From contig QLII01000004.1 of assembly GCA_003259005.1 (NCBI GenBank), forward strand, positions 37,755 to 101,754: DNA of 64,000 nucleotides, given 5' to 3'. The translations under genes were made by a program, and so were the position numbers. Shown here in pieces: positions 27,832 through 39,940 of this stretch. Origin of the DNA: Spirosoma telluris. GTDB taxonomy: Bacteria > Bacteroidota > Bacteroidia > Cytophagales > Spirosomataceae. Every line of letters begins with the position of its first letter. The stretch's first letter is position 1. The notes beneath the pieces are model-generated. The model was not told the DNA's origin, did no database searches, and saw only the letters and a list, made by a program, of their open reading frames with translations.

Positions 27832-30787
27832 ATGGAAACATGGTATTTTGTACTATTGATCTTAATAATGTTGTTGGTCATAGGAGTTTTTATGCTAAAT
27901 AAGAATCTTATACAAAAGAAAAATAAATTATCTAATGATAAAAAAAATGTTGATCCTTATATTTTACCAAACAAAATTAATCAGATATCAAGACTAAGCT
28001 CTACGGAACAAATCATAGAACAATGTTTAGTTGATATTATTTCTAAGCCGTTTAATTTCACATTTAGTGTAATAAACATTATAGATCTTCACAATTTCAA
28101 GGTTAAAGGATGGCATCCCATTTCACAAGATATAGAAAAAATTAATCCAGGTTTATGGAGAGATGAAAATTACCATAAGGATCAATTTATTAAGTATTTA
28201 CCTAAAAATGATATTATTTGTATGGTATTCAACTCAGATGCTATACTCAAAGTCATTGATAGAAAGATAGAAGTATTATCAGGAGAGATAGAAGAAACCT
28301 TAATTGAATTCGATCCAAGACTCTTCAATGAGTTTTCACATAAAGATTTAACTAGATTATATATACCACTTACAAGTATTTCCAAAAATAAAGAAAGTTT
28401 TACTTTTGGCGTTATTGAATTTGGCTTTCTCACAAAAGAAACAACTATCCTATTAGATAATGATTTAATAAATAATTTAAAGATATATATAGATAATGTA
28501 TCGCAAGTTTATCATAGAATATATATTGAAGAGCTCATAAAAGAAATAGAGAATGAAATATACATATGTAACTCAGTAACAAACCATCAAGAATTTTTAG
28601 AAGATGCACTAAGCCGAATAGCGGGATATATAACACAATGCGACTATGCTGAAATCGACATTGCTACTTATAATGATAATGAACTTGATTGGACGCCAAG
28701 CGATGAATCTGTTCGATTTAATATTAATTTAGATGTATTGTTAGCAGCAAGAAAATTAAATTTTATAAATGGATCTTCCGAAAGAGAAGGTATTTTTAGA
28801 CATGTTTTCCGTACTCAAACTACTTATAATTGTCCAAATGTTAATACAGATCCCTACTATATTAATGTATATAATAATATTAATTCACAGCTTTCTATAC
28901 CGTTTCGATCAAAAGAAAAAATTATTGGTGTTTTTACCCTTTATTCAATACATAAAAATTTTTCAATTCAATTATTATTGAAGCATTAGAAGGAACTATC
29001 GAAATTGTGGCTGATATGTACTTAAGGAAAAAAGCCACAGAAATATTGAGCAATTTAGTGCTACCTTTAAATATTTTTAGAGATAAAAAAGAATTGTTTA
29101 CATCAACTATAGAGATACTTCGTTCTTATAGTTTAAGCAATTATATAACTATTGTTTTGCCAGACAAAGTCGAAGAAGGTGAGAAAGGTAGCAGTTCTTA
29201 TTATTATTATGATAGCAATAAAATCGTATATGAAACAAAAATCCAAAGGATCAATTTTAATAAATTAGAGTATATATCAAAATTATATCAAATAGAGGAT
29301 TATAAATTCTTGCCAATTATATACCCAAGTAATTTTAAATCTGTAATAATTATTCCTATTCAATATGGGACGGATAAGATGGGTATAATTCAAATTGCAA
29401 CTAAGCGCAAGATTACCCAATTATTCAATGAAGATTTAATATTTTATTCTCAAGTTGGATCAAAACTTGGTAATACTTTGCATTTTTTGGCTTTTTTTAC
29501 AGCATTTTGGAAAATGCCAACCCTGCTCACTAATAAAAAATCTTCTTTTGTATACGAGGAAATTAATAATAGAGCAAAAGAAATTTTCAATTCAGACATT
29601 ACAATTCTTTTTGACTATGATCCAGATAAAAGATACGGCCTATCAAAAGCCTATATATTAGGCGACTTATACATAAAGGAGCAACAGAAGCAAAGTACTT
29701 CAGAACTTGAGAATATTGATATGGTGCATATTACATTACAACATGGTGCTATATATATTCAAAATCAGCAGGAATATTTGCATTATTGGACACCAGAAAA
29801 GAGGCAGTGGAAAAGTGAAACCTATTCACAGGATTTTTGGCAAAGAGAAAAAATAAAATCTTTTGCTTCGATTAAGTTTGAGATAAATAATAAAACATTA
29901 GGATGTTTATTTTTAAATTTTCGAGATTCTGAACAGGTTTTGATAACTATTTTAAAAATAAATTAAGTACATTCGCTGCTTTAGCTTCACAGGCTATTGA
30001 ATATACTAAATTATACGAAGAAAATAAACGATTTACTGAAAAGAACTTGTTCCTGCAAAAATCATTTATAGAAAATTTTGTAATTTCAGGAATTGCCCAT
30101 AATACAAAAAACAGTGTAGAAAGTGCTTTACTTAGGTTAAAGCACTTTACCGATGAATTTGAGAAAATAGAATTAGATCTTCGAAAGCGAGAAAAACCTC
30201 TTCATGTAGAAGTTAAATTAATACTGGAGAAATTAAACTTACTTAAAGCTCCACTTGAGGATATAGACAAAACGAACGCGCGTTTACGTGAGTTCCAGAA
30301 AGAAAAAGAAATACGTTTTACGGATATCTCATTGCAAGATTTTATCCAAGATGTATATAAGTTATGCGAGCCTAAAGCGAAAGCAGAATATATTGACGTT
30401 ATAGTGGTTAATAACATTGATAAAAAAGTCTGGATAGATATTAATTATATGGAGCAAGCCGTAATTAATTTATTTATTAATTCAGTTGAGTCGATAGTCG
30501 ACTCTAAAAATAAAAAAGGCAGAATTAGAGTCGAAACAAAATATGATAAAAGAAGTAATATAATTTATATAAATGTATCAGATAATGGTCGAGGTATAGA
30601 TGAAAAGATAAAAAAAATGATATTTTTACCTTACTTTACTACAAAGAGTTATGGTACTGGTATTGGCTTGCCAAGTACAAAGTTTATTGTTGATGATCTT
30701 CACAATGGAAAAATAGATTTTTTTGTTGAACGAGATGATACCCTCTGGACTACTTTTTCTATTTCACTACCTTTAACCGTTAGATAA
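27832..30787 (+). CDS. GAF-domain sensor histidine kinase, two frameshifts
   Basis: An N-terminal membrane helix (LLILIMLLVIGVFML) is followed by two GAF-like sensory regions and a kinase core. The H-box reads GIAHNTKNSVESALLRL, the N-box LFINSVESIVDS, and the ATP-binding boxes DNGRGID and GTGIGLPSTKFIVDD. Frames break near 28957 (A5/T5 runs) and 29938 (TTTT). One base each restores IIIEALEGTIEIVADMY and FDNYFKNKLSTFAAL. The joined length is about 985 residues. It starts a three-gene operon with a receiver-like protein four bases downstream, then an MBL enzyme. Composition is extremely AT-rich compared with the right half of the window. Confidence 0.8.
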
Positions 30788-30791
30788 AACG

Positions 30792-32050
30792 ATGACTCCA
30801 GGCGAACTTGTACAAACTTATCCGGACCTTTTTATTTATGATGATAGTAGTACGAATATCGAAAATTTTGTAATGTTCTTGAAAGATTTTAATATTGACT
30901 ATATTAAATCGCCAAGCCAAGACTCATATATTAATTGTGAGGCTTTATTCGATAATTTATTTTTTAAAGATTTTATTGGATATTTAATTGATATAAATCT
31001 TATAAACTATAAGATTGAACTTAATAATAGCTTAGGCATTCGTGATGGAGTTGATATTGCTAAATATATAAATGAGTATAATGCAAATTTATTAATTGCA
31101 AATTATAGCGTTGATCCACCCAAGCAAAGAGAAAAGATCCCCTTTATTCTTAAAGACAAGAATTTATTTTCTAAAATAACTCCCTTTCTGGAAGTTTTGA
31201 ACAGTAAAATAAATCAAAATACAGCCTATATTTCAATAAAAGAATTCGATGAACAATTTACTATCTCTCAAAAAATTAATTATATCAAGTACAGATTTAA
31301 GGGGAGGAATCCTGAATTATATTTTAAAATTTATGAAACGTTTGAATTTATATGGTATATAGAAAATTCTCGCATTATTACCCACAATGGACCCTCATTT
31401 AATCAAAATCTTGACTATTTAGAATTAAAGAATGTTAACCTCGCATTAAATATATCAAATATAGACCAACTTGATGAATCTTTCTTTAGCCAAGATATGG
31501 ATAAAGAAGTGCCGTTAATTTTTTGGAATTTTATAATTTAAAGTCTTTTGAACGTATATTTTACTTAGACTATGTAAATACATATAAGCTTGAAACAGGG
31601 TTTGTTAGTTTATCTTTCGCATTACAATCCTCTAGGAAAATTGCTGAGTTATTAGCTCATAATAAATTACCATTAATAAGTGCACAAAAGTTCATTTCTA
31701 AATTAGGGAATTTTGGCCAATTAGAGTTTCAAAAAAGGCTTTTACTGGAACTTATCGATAATGAAAACGCCACTGAATATCATTTATTAATTGAACCTTT
31801 CTTTAGTGATAATATAATTAATTATAAGCTTAAAAATCTTTATAATGTTGAAATAACTGATATTGAAATAGAGACAGATACAGTCTGGGTTCTGTTAACA
31901 GAAGCCAATTTAAATGAGCGATCTTCAGAGCCTTTGAGTTATGAAATACTATTAAAAAACGGAATAAAAATTTATAAAGGCTTTACTTTTAACCTGATTG
32001 TCTATACGAATGAATTTGGCGATTTTGCCCTCCGTTTTGATGCGATTTAA
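30792..32050 (+). CDS. receiver-like protein of the kinase/MBL operon, frameshifted
   Basis: The N-terminus has a receiver layout: the acidic pair Asp17-Asp18 in LFIYDDSS, likely acceptor Asp67 in GYLIDINLI, and Lys121 in FILKDKNLF, with a GIRDGVDIAKYI helix like those after the acceptor in REC domains. The rest, roughly 300 residues, has no DNA-binding motif. One extra T in the TTTT run near 31533 joins it to the C-terminal part ending at 32050. It follows the kinase by four bases. It is best read as the phosphorelay output that controls the MBL protein (inference). Confidence 0.65.
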
Positions 32051-32055
32051 TTGCT

Positions 32056-33326
32056 ATGAATAATCCACTTTCTATTTATATCTTTAATGTTGGGTCTGGG
32101 GACAATATCCTCATTAAATTTCCTGATGGAAAATATGGCCTTATCGACTTTTTTTTTACGGGAAATTATGGCAGGCTTATCCTCCATCCATTGCATTTCT
32201 TGATGATAGAATAACAAATTTTCAGGAAAATATAGAAATTGCCTTTGTTTGTCTATCTCATTACGATTCAGATCATATTAGAGGGTTTGATATTTTTTGG
32301 GAGTTCGTAACTACAAATAATATACATGTAAATGACATTTGGCTTGCAGGAGCAAAAGACAAGGATCATTTTAAAGAATTGATTATATATCGACTTAGAA
32401 ATTATTTCGATATTGATGAATCAATTATAGATAGATTAAAGCAATATGATGATCGATTTGCTAAAATTTTTTCTTGTATTTCTAATTGGCAATTACGTTT
32501 TAACAAAAAAGCTTATTTTATCAATGGTGTAGCTCCGATAAATGAATTTTTGCCAAATGAATTTGTCTCTTATTCTATAGCTCCCTTACTAAATCATATT
32601 AATGAGTATAATAATCAAAATGTTTCTCATTTAGTTGAATTAATTTTAAATCCTGAATCTGAAGCAACTAACAATGCCGATAGAAATTCTATTTCATCAA
32701 TTATCTACCTTCAACGCCATGACCTTAGGTTAACATTTGGCGGAGACGCACCAGCTCGCTTGTGGTTAGATGCCTTTGATTTAATTAAAGGTAGATCAAG
32801 ATACAAAGTTGATTCGCAGTTTGTAAAAGTTAGCCATCATGGAAGTAAGAATTCTTCCGATATTATAATCTGGGATCACATAACCAAAGGTCAACAATCA
32901 CTTATCGCTGCTATTTCTGCAGGTTCTAAATATGATCACCCTGACTCAGAAACAATTGATAATATTTGTCAGGCTTGTATAAACAAAGGTTTAAATTATT
33001 CTTTTATTTCAACTAACTTGTGTAATCCTTGTTTGGCGAATTTAGGTAACAACCATATTGATTATGACCTTTCACTAAAAAAACTCAATAAAATAACAAG
33101 TATCTTACTTAAAAGTAGCAGAAGTAAACATTATGCAAATTATGTCAATTCTCAGAATGATTTCGGCAAAGGATTATTTGCGTTTAAAATTGACTTTAAT
33201 TTGGATGATTTTAATGCTACCACCTCCTTATTATGGAATGTTAATGTTAGACCCAATTCTTCTTGCAAATTTGATAAACATTTCGTTAAACCAGTAAAAG
33301 ATTGTTATAATAGAGTTATTTTATAG
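32056..33326 (+). CDS. MBL-fold hydrolase, putative effector of the kinase operon, frameshifted
   Basis: Start MNNPLSIYIFNVGSGDNILI is the typical MBL strand pair. The metal motif is CLSHYDSDHIRGFD (HxDxDH, ComEC-like), with FGGDAPARLW and KVSHHGSKNSSD later. A T9 run after GLID breaks the frame. With ten Ts it reads DFFFYGKLWQAYPPSIAFLDD and continues to 33326. The composite is about 423 residues and soluble. It begins six bases after the receiver gene. The enzyme type (nuclease or phosphodiesterase) is not determinable. Confidence 0.8.
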
Positions 33327-33711
33327 TATTACGGCTATTTTAGGCACATGTAGACTATTAGCTATAAAAATATTAATTAAATTTGATTGAAACTTCGCAT
33401 TATATTTTCCCCCGAATTGTAAAATCATTAATTTGAAAAAAATATGAATTATTCTATTTTTTACTCGTTATGAAATTTGAGGTAGGTAATTAATAAACTT
33501 ATCTCCTCTGAATGCCAAAGTAGAATGGATTTTGTACTCTTCCTCCCCTTAATAGAATATTGTATTAACGCGTTGCAAGTACGATACAGCTCCCTTTCGA
33601 GTACAGCTGTATAAACAAGCTAGAAAAAGGCTTTCGGCCATTGGTCTATGGGTAATCTTATGCCACTATTTGGGCTGGTCAATGTTAGCCTATCTATTAA
33701 ACTATTGCAAC
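33327..33711. other. convergent intergenic stretch
   Basis: About 385 bases between two convergent MBL-ending operons. It is AT-rich and presumably holds terminators for both, but I see no strong hairpin, RNA gene or ORF. Confidence 0.4.
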
Positions 33712-35288
33712 TTAGCTTTTTGATTGTGCCTCAACTCGGTATTCCAGGTAAAGATTTCCCGGATCCACTGTAAATGCCTTCTTAAATTCCTTTTGTTCTT
33801 CACTGCTCATCAATTGCTCCCGAACTTCTTTAATCTTAGTCGATAAGGGTTCCTTCTTGGCCGCTTGATCAACAAACAGTCCTTTTTCATTCATAATCAT
33901 AAACCGTCCTTTTGTACGAGTAAGAAGTGCTGCCACTAAATCGCGATTAGGCATGGTACTCGTCCATCCAGGACTAATCCGATCATAATCGAGCGTTGCC
34001 ATCGCGGCTAAATCTGGATGAGTCATCATTTCTACGCCCCGGAGCTTGGCTGACCCATTATGACTCAGGTGATGAGCAACTTTATAGAAAACTGTTTGGT
34101 TTAGTAAAGCGCTAGTCTCCAAAGGTTTATCATCTTTCCCTTTTGTTGTCCAGACAATATCATGCCAACTTGCCCAGCTCCCGTATTCGGCATCGCCAGG
34201 GAAAAGCATGATTCGGCCACTCCCAACAAATTCAATGGCTAAGGCTAAACTAAGGTTATTTGTGGAACTGTTCATCCGCAAGGCCAGTGATCCAGCACTA
34301 TTAAGCCAATCATGATTTATTGTCCTCCAATTTTCTCTCTCATATATAGCTTTTTGGCTAGGTTCAGCCTTATATTCTAGTTGCGATTCGAGATCTAGAA
34401 ATGCTTCATCGAAGGGTAAAATATGAGACGCTCCTGGATTTAGAATCGCAGCCGTAAAGGCTTCACTATTAGTCCGGGTATTATTATGGCTATGTTGGTA
34501 CGCTTCATTGGGTTTATTCGATGGAGCACTCTCCATATGAATGGCGTCTATACTTGTAGGTGGTCCGAGCACATAAAACCGAATGCCTAGTTTACTTTCA
34601 AGATTGGTAATAATGTCACCTGGTTTATAAAAGTTGATTGGAACAGTTTTGGCAATTTTTTCTTTGACGACAGCCATACCTTTCAAACTTCCGACGTAGG
34701 TAGGGTCGTTCAGGTTTGATACATCTTCATCCGCAGATAGATGCAAGTCTGCAAATTCAGTCACAGCAGCAGCAAAATGCTGACGAATTTGTAAGATATC
34801 CAGCCCATTAGGCATTTCTTCAGCTTTCTTTTTTCCGTATCGCTTTCAACGATGGCTGTTAATCGTTGAGCGGCTAGTTTAAGTGCTTTTTTGCGCTGGC
34901 CATAGTCTCGTTTCCATTCTTTTACCTTATCATCGGCGTTATCATTTTCAGGCCAACCCATCCATATTTCTTTGAAGGTGAAATCAGGGTCATTTAAAAA
35001 TAAATCCTCGCATACCTCAAACCCATACACGTGATCTTTATGCTCGTGAGTAATGACGAGTACATCAATTGGTGTTTTTCCAACAAACGCTTTTAAGTCC
35101 GTTATATAGGTTGCCAGTTTATGATCGTCGGTTTGCCGCCAGGTGCCACAGTCAATCATCATTGTGAATGTATTGTTGGTTTCACCGGTGAAAAACTTAA
35201 GAATGAAACAATCGCCAGTACCCATTCGGTACATGCGTACATTGACATGACTAATCATATCAATACCCTTTTTTTTAGTTGTAGCCAT
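33712..35288 (-). CDS. MBL-fold hydrolase with canonical HxHxDH motif, frameshifted
   Basis: The product starts MATTKKKGIDMISHVNVRM, and the MBL core has MMIDCGTW, LVITHEHKDHVYGFE (HxHxDH, unlike the HxDxDH of the other two), MLFPGDAEYGSW and YKVAHHLSHNGS. One extra A in the A6 run near 34828 joins the two frames (SDTEKKKAEEMPNGLDIL). The length is about 525 residues with a long C-terminal extension. The chosen ATG at 35288 lies eight bases after the protease stop. An ATG at 35330 would overlap that gene. It forms an operon with the metalloprotease. Confidence 0.8.
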
Positions 35289-35295
35289 GACTAGA

Positions 35296-37376
35296 TCAAT
35301 TAGTGATTGTGTAAAAAAGCGAAGGTTCATTCAGTCCATTCGTAAAACCGTTGCCAAAGTAATGGCTGTAATCGGTCATGCACATCATGACTTCATCATG
35401 CTGGTACCGATATTGCTGTTTCACCCGTTGCTCGTCAATTTTACGAATCTGATTCTGTTCGGTAAGCTGTGAGGTATCTAGTAAAGGTCTTGTAATAGCG
35501 TAGCGTAATTGTTGAGTATCCAGGTCGAAGATCAAGGTGCAGCCACCACGTAGTTCAAAGCCATTGGCAGGTGGTGCATTGCCATCGTTAGGCGTGTAAT
35601 GACCAACAAAATCACCATTTTCTGTTGTTAAGATACCTGATCGCTGGACTAGTGAAAATATGATTTGATTAATCTGATTGCCTGTGGGTCCAACGCGCGA
35701 TACCAAACGTAAATTGTGAACCTGGAACGATGGATCGTTTGGGTCAGTGGTTGAGGCACGAATTCCGAAAGTTCTCCAATTACTATTTAGTACTAGGCCA
35801 GTTAGCTTTTCAAATTCCCACCAACTGTCGAACTTTATTAGAATACGGCTATGCAGTCCTACAATTGATTTATTTTTGTTTCCAGCTATATATTCTTTTG
35901 TTATATCATAAATTTCCTTTCTATCTTTTACATAAATTAAAGCGCGGTGCAAATCACGTAGAAATTTGCCGATGATATTGAAAAGATCCTGTGTATAAGG
36001 TTTTAAGGCAGGGCGGGCGGTAAACTGTAGGCTCTCTACACTTAGGGTTTTAATTCCTTTGGGATAAATACCTCTCCGCCGAAAGGCATCAATAAACGCC
36101 AGACGATAATTACGTGTATCATCGGGTATTAAATCGACATCGGCCGTAATAATGGCACGCAGATAGTCACCAAACGTAATGTCAACAGGGGACAGTAGTC
36201 GAGTGCCCGAATACACATTTGTAGTACGTGGTCAGCTGCTTTAGAGGCTTCATCTGCTAGCCGATTAACCAGGTCAGAAGGTAACTCCCCCTGTGATAAA
36301 ATACCCGTTCCGTTTGAGGCTATACGGAGCAGGTCAGCTACGCGATCTTTGTAAATACTAATAAAGGCGTCAAAAATAGCTGCCACTAAAATACTTCCTC
36401 TCCCATGCGGTTCCATCACTGTCCGATAGTCGGTTGTGTTCGGAGGTTTAGGCTTCCATTGGTTGGTTACCTCATCGATCTCGCCGATAGCATCACGCAG
36501 ACTACCATAACTGCCAATAGCCGATCCAAATTGTTGGGCAAGTTGGCCCAATAGATTTTGAGAAGCTAAATCTCCTCTAGTTTTTCGAATTTGATTTTTA
36601 AGTACTTCTGGGAAAGTGAAATGTTGAAACAGAGCAACTATATCAGAAAAAGCTTCGTGAAAGGCTAACACATCGGGATTACTCGGTTCATTGTAATGTC
36701 GATGCATACCATCCAGGATTGCATGCGTTGTTTCGTGAGCGATAATGTCGTGGCTAAGGCAGGTAAACACCAAGGAAGCGGGCATCTGGATACTTTCATT
36801 GGCGGGCACTGACGAAAAATAACCAAAGAGCAATGCTTTTTTCTGTGGGCTATAATAGGCATTTGCTTCACGTAATGCATGTGGATAGATTCGAAGACGA
36901 GGCACATAATTCTCATATTCGCCTTTCTGATTATTTTTTTTCAGCTCTCGTTTAGGTGCCCATATAACTCGCCTTCCCAGAGCACGCTCAAAATTTTTAA
37001 TGGTCGTCATGCCTACTGCATAAACCATCTGCTGGTGAAACTGAGGATTTCCTTCACTTGGATCAAGACCATCCTGAGCCAGAATGTAGGAATCATTTAA
37101 ATCCACCGGCTTATAGAACTTACCGACCGTTGGGTCAAAATCAATTACTTCCAGATATTCACCTACAGGCCCTGGCTTCAAGCCTATAATCTCATCATCC
37201 TTATTCTGATTTGATTTTGTTGAGTCATCTACCTTTGTAGCTTCCCGGGCTACCTCTTCCCACGGTATTTTGTAAACAATCGTATTAATGGAGGCCATAT
37301 CCATTTGGAGGGATAATGCAGGGTCGAAGGCGTAGCCTCGGAGTTTACGAAAAGGCGGTTTTGGTGTAGTACTCAT
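35296..37376 (-). CDS. thermolysin-like gluzincin metalloprotease (HEXXH), frameshifted
   Basis: The zinc site is HETTH (214-218, DIIAHETTHAILDGMH) with the third ligand Glu in FHEAFSD (240-245), the thermolysin/M4-type gluzincin spacing. The C-terminal 300 residues (ITFGDYLRAIITADVDL onward) continue after one extra C in the CCCC run near 36195. No signal peptide or secretion tag is seen at the MSTTPKPPFRKLRGYAFD start, so it appears cytosolic, unlike secreted M4 enzymes. Total length is about 693 residues. It is the first gene of a two-gene operon with an MBL hydrolase. Substrate unknown. Confidence 0.8.
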
Positions 37377-37721
37377 CGAAATAAATAGATTAGGTCGAGA
37401 TTTAGTCGGTGTAAATTGATGAAATCAACAGGTTAACCTTACATATGCAGATATTGAATTCGTAGATTTTCTCACTTATTTAATAACCCTAAGACCGTGG
37501 AATACTAAGTTTGGCTATAGTCTATAATTTTTGTTTTTAAAATCTTTATTTTCGATTCAAGTGGTTGTTCACTTTTCTAGTATGAAATAAAATAGTGACA
37601 GAACCTAGTTAGTAGCTAAGTAAGATACTATTAAACCGACTCAGGCAGCCTTTATTAAAGTGAAAAGTAGCTATATCTTGAATGCCTGTCAATGGGAAAA
37701 TTCCCGTATCTATTAAAATAA

Positions 37722-38775
37722 TAGGACTTTCGCAAATAGATAAAAGTGGTTAATTTTTGAGATGACAACAACATGCGAGTTATACTGCCAGTACTTACTC
37801 TCTAGTCAGATCAACTATACCTGTACCAATCTTGCCGATCACTTTGCTGATCTTTCTCACGACGACGTACACCGATACCTCAAAGAAGAAAAACTTACTC
37901 CTCGGCTGCTGTGGGAGAAGGTCAGCTCACTTTTTACTAGTCGACTCAAAGGATATATGATCTTTGATGACGTGGTGCTGGAGAAGGCTCATTCTTCTAA
38001 AATTCAAGGAGTTAGGCGACAGTATTCAGGTAATCAGCATGGCATTGTCAAAGGTATTGGGGTGGTCAACTGTGTTTATTTTGATCCGGTTACCAATCAA
38101 TTTTGGGTGATTGATTATCGCATTTTTGATCCTGACCGCGATGGCAAAACCAAACTTGACCCCCTGCAGGATATGCTTATGAGTGCCATTCATCGGGGCC
38201 TTTTGTTCGGGTATGTGTTGATGGACAGTTGGTATGCCACCACGGATGTAATGAAACTGCTCATCAGTAAACACAAAGTATTTTACTGCCCTCTGAAAGC
38301 GAACCGAAAAGTAGATGAGAGCGACGGCCAACAGCCCTACCGGGCAGTGAGCCATCTAAACTGGTCGGCTACTGAATTGGCCCAAGGTAAGTTCATTAAA
38401 CTGCATAAGTTTCCGCTCGATATCAAGGTGAAGCTGTTCCGGTAGCGGTCTCTACCGACCGCACGCACTGGTTGATAACCAATGACTTGACTCAAGATTC
38501 GACGGTAGCTGCTCAACAGGAGAGTAGCACTCGTTGGAAGATTGAGCAGCTTCACCGGGAAGAAAAGCAACTGACGGGAATTGCCAAATGTTAATGCCGT
38601 TTGAATCGTAGTCAGCGTAATCATATTGCCGCGTCCAGTTTAGTTACGCTTAAAAGAACTGGCTTACCAATGTCAGAAAACGGTTTATCAACTCAAGCAA
38701 AGCTTGTTGAGTGATTATTTGCGCGCCCAACTAACTCGCCCAATCATCAAATTCGCATGATTTGCGAAAGTCCTA
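37722..38775 (+). mobile_element. IS701-like element remnant with 15-16 bp inverted ends
   Basis: AGGACTTTCGCAAAT at 37723-37737 is inverted at 38760-38774 (ATTTGCGAAAGTCCT), bracketing one transposase. No target duplication is convincing. The transposase contains nonsense and frameshift changes. Confidence 0.75.
37762..38760 (+). pseudogene. IS701-family DDE transposase, interrupted
   Basis: The first 227 codons are good: LKGYMIFDDVVLEKAHS, RRQYSGNQHGIVKGIGVVNC, and YVLMDSWYATTDV (catalytic Asp region). The frame then shifts at 38443, continues as STDRTHWLITNDLTQD and WKIEQLHREEKQLTGIAKC, and meets a TAA where family members have Gln. The end reads LRAQLTRPIIKFA. The TAA is not a homopolymer effect, so this copy is probably inactive. 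Confidence 0.8.
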
Positions 38776-38844
38776 AATAAATTAACAATAAGCCCCCTAT
38801 TCGATAAAATAATACTAATTTCATTTTAAGTTGACATAATTTTG

Positions 38845-39220
38845 CCTATTGATTATTCTCAACTCATAATCGAAACGGAAGCTGAATTAACCACCTTAAG
38901 GCGAGCCCAGAAACGAGCTACTGCCCGAGACAGAGTTCGTTTTATTCGCTTTCTGAAAACCAGTCAAGCCAGCTCCCAAACCCAGGCCGTGAGTGGATAT
39001 GACTAGCGCCACGGAAAAGTCAGCGTCTATGGCAGACCTACCACCAAAAAGGAATAGCAGCTCAAGTGGAAGCCCAACATGGGGGCAATATAAAGGCAAA
39101 CTTAATGCAGACCAACTCGCTCATTTGACGACTCACCTGAGGAATGACTCGGTTAGTCAATTGACGCAAGTTCAGGCGTATATGGCCTTCTTCTTCCAAC
39201 GGGGCATTTTTACACGTTAG
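38845..39220 (+). pseudogene. IS630-like transposase N-terminal remnant
   Basis: Fragments in shifting frames read IDYSQLIIETEAELTTLRRAQKRATARDRVRFIRFL and QTYHQKGIAAQVEAQHGG, then LNADQLAHLTTHL and VQAYMAFFF. This resembles the HTH-bearing N-terminus of IS630/winged-helix transposases. Only about 120 codons remain, with stops and shifts and no catalytic core. Much decayed. Confidence 0.45.
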
Positions 39221-39360
39221 TGAACTAATAACTTAGCTGTAGCTTGTTTATCAGTTAGTTAAACTTTAATTATCAATTAGGATTTCCTTTTGGATAAGGT
39301 AAACTATCCCCTCCAATTAAACAGATTGGCCATTTTTGTGGCTACTTTTTAGATACCGTT

Positions 39361-39513
39361 TTTGATAACAGACTGATTGTCAATATCCGGCCAGCTATTA
39401 ACTATAAAAGCCGTTGCTTAGCGTGTAAATCTGCCCGTTGGAAGAAGAAGGCCAAGTTTGAATTCAGTGGTAAATTTGCGTTTGCTCTGACCTTTCATAC
39501 GGGACTAAATTAA
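39361..39513 (+). pseudogene. unidentified short coding fragment
   Basis: An open stretch reads FDNRLIVNIRPAINYKSRC, LACKSARWKKKAKFEFSGKF and AFALTFHTGLN, then stops. It has no start codon in frame and a CxxC-like pair. It is followed 50 bases later by a terminator, so it is probably the 3' end of a deleted gene. I cannot identify it. Confidence 0.25.
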
Positions 39514-39562
39514 GCCCGTTATCCAATTTAACAAGTGGTCCTAAAAAGGGGGGCACTATACC

Positions 39563-39598
39563 AACCCAGCTGGCATTTACCAACTGGGTTGAGTTTTT
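39563..39598 (+). terminator. rho-independent terminator
   Basis: AACCCAG-TGG at 39563-39573 pairs with CCA-CTGGGTT at 39580-39590 with one bulge pair around CATTTA, followed by GAGTTTTT. It is oriented for plus-strand transcription. Confidence 0.7.
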
Positions 39599-39602
39599 CG
39601 TT

Positions 39603-39827
39603 TCATCCATGCATTTTTGTCAACGACCTATGCCGTGTTGGCTGATTGGAGAATAGCAGGTTATTGTAGCGCATTTGCAGGGTAATTCCTCGCTTCCAAT
39701 GTAGCCAGTCTCTATCCCAACCGTTTGCCTGTGCAATCTCTGACTGAAATTCGGCAACGACCTGCCGTTTCAATTTATAATAGACCGGTTTTCGTCTTAT
39801 AGTAGTGTGAATGAGTCCTGTTTTCAT
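39603..39827 (-). CDS. small hypothetical protein (74 aa)
   Basis: A 74-residue basic ORF reads MKTGLIHTTIRRKPVYYKLK and IAQANGWDRDWLHWKRGITL, with many Arg, Lys and aromatic residues. It could be a DNA-binding peptide. No family is recognised. It follows the TetR gene on the same strand, 114 bases on. Moderate chance of being spurious. Confidence 0.35.
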   Translation of the reverse strand: MKTGLIHTTIRRKPVYYKLKRQVVAEFQSEIAQANGWDRDWLHWKRGITLQMRYNNLLFSNQPTRHRSLTKMHG

Positions 39828-39940
39828 CTTGGCCCTGTTTTATAATCATGTTAGGCGAACCTGGACGAAAAATAATCAAAATTCGGAATTGCTTAATAGG
39901 TGACACGGGCGTTAAAAAAAGCGAATGGTCAAGCCCGAAA

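Noticed and set aside
27832..32050. A genuine Detocs system
   Set aside because: Only the kinase-plus-receiver idea matches. The order, the third gene and the receiver's C-terminal domain do not fit what is known of Detocs.
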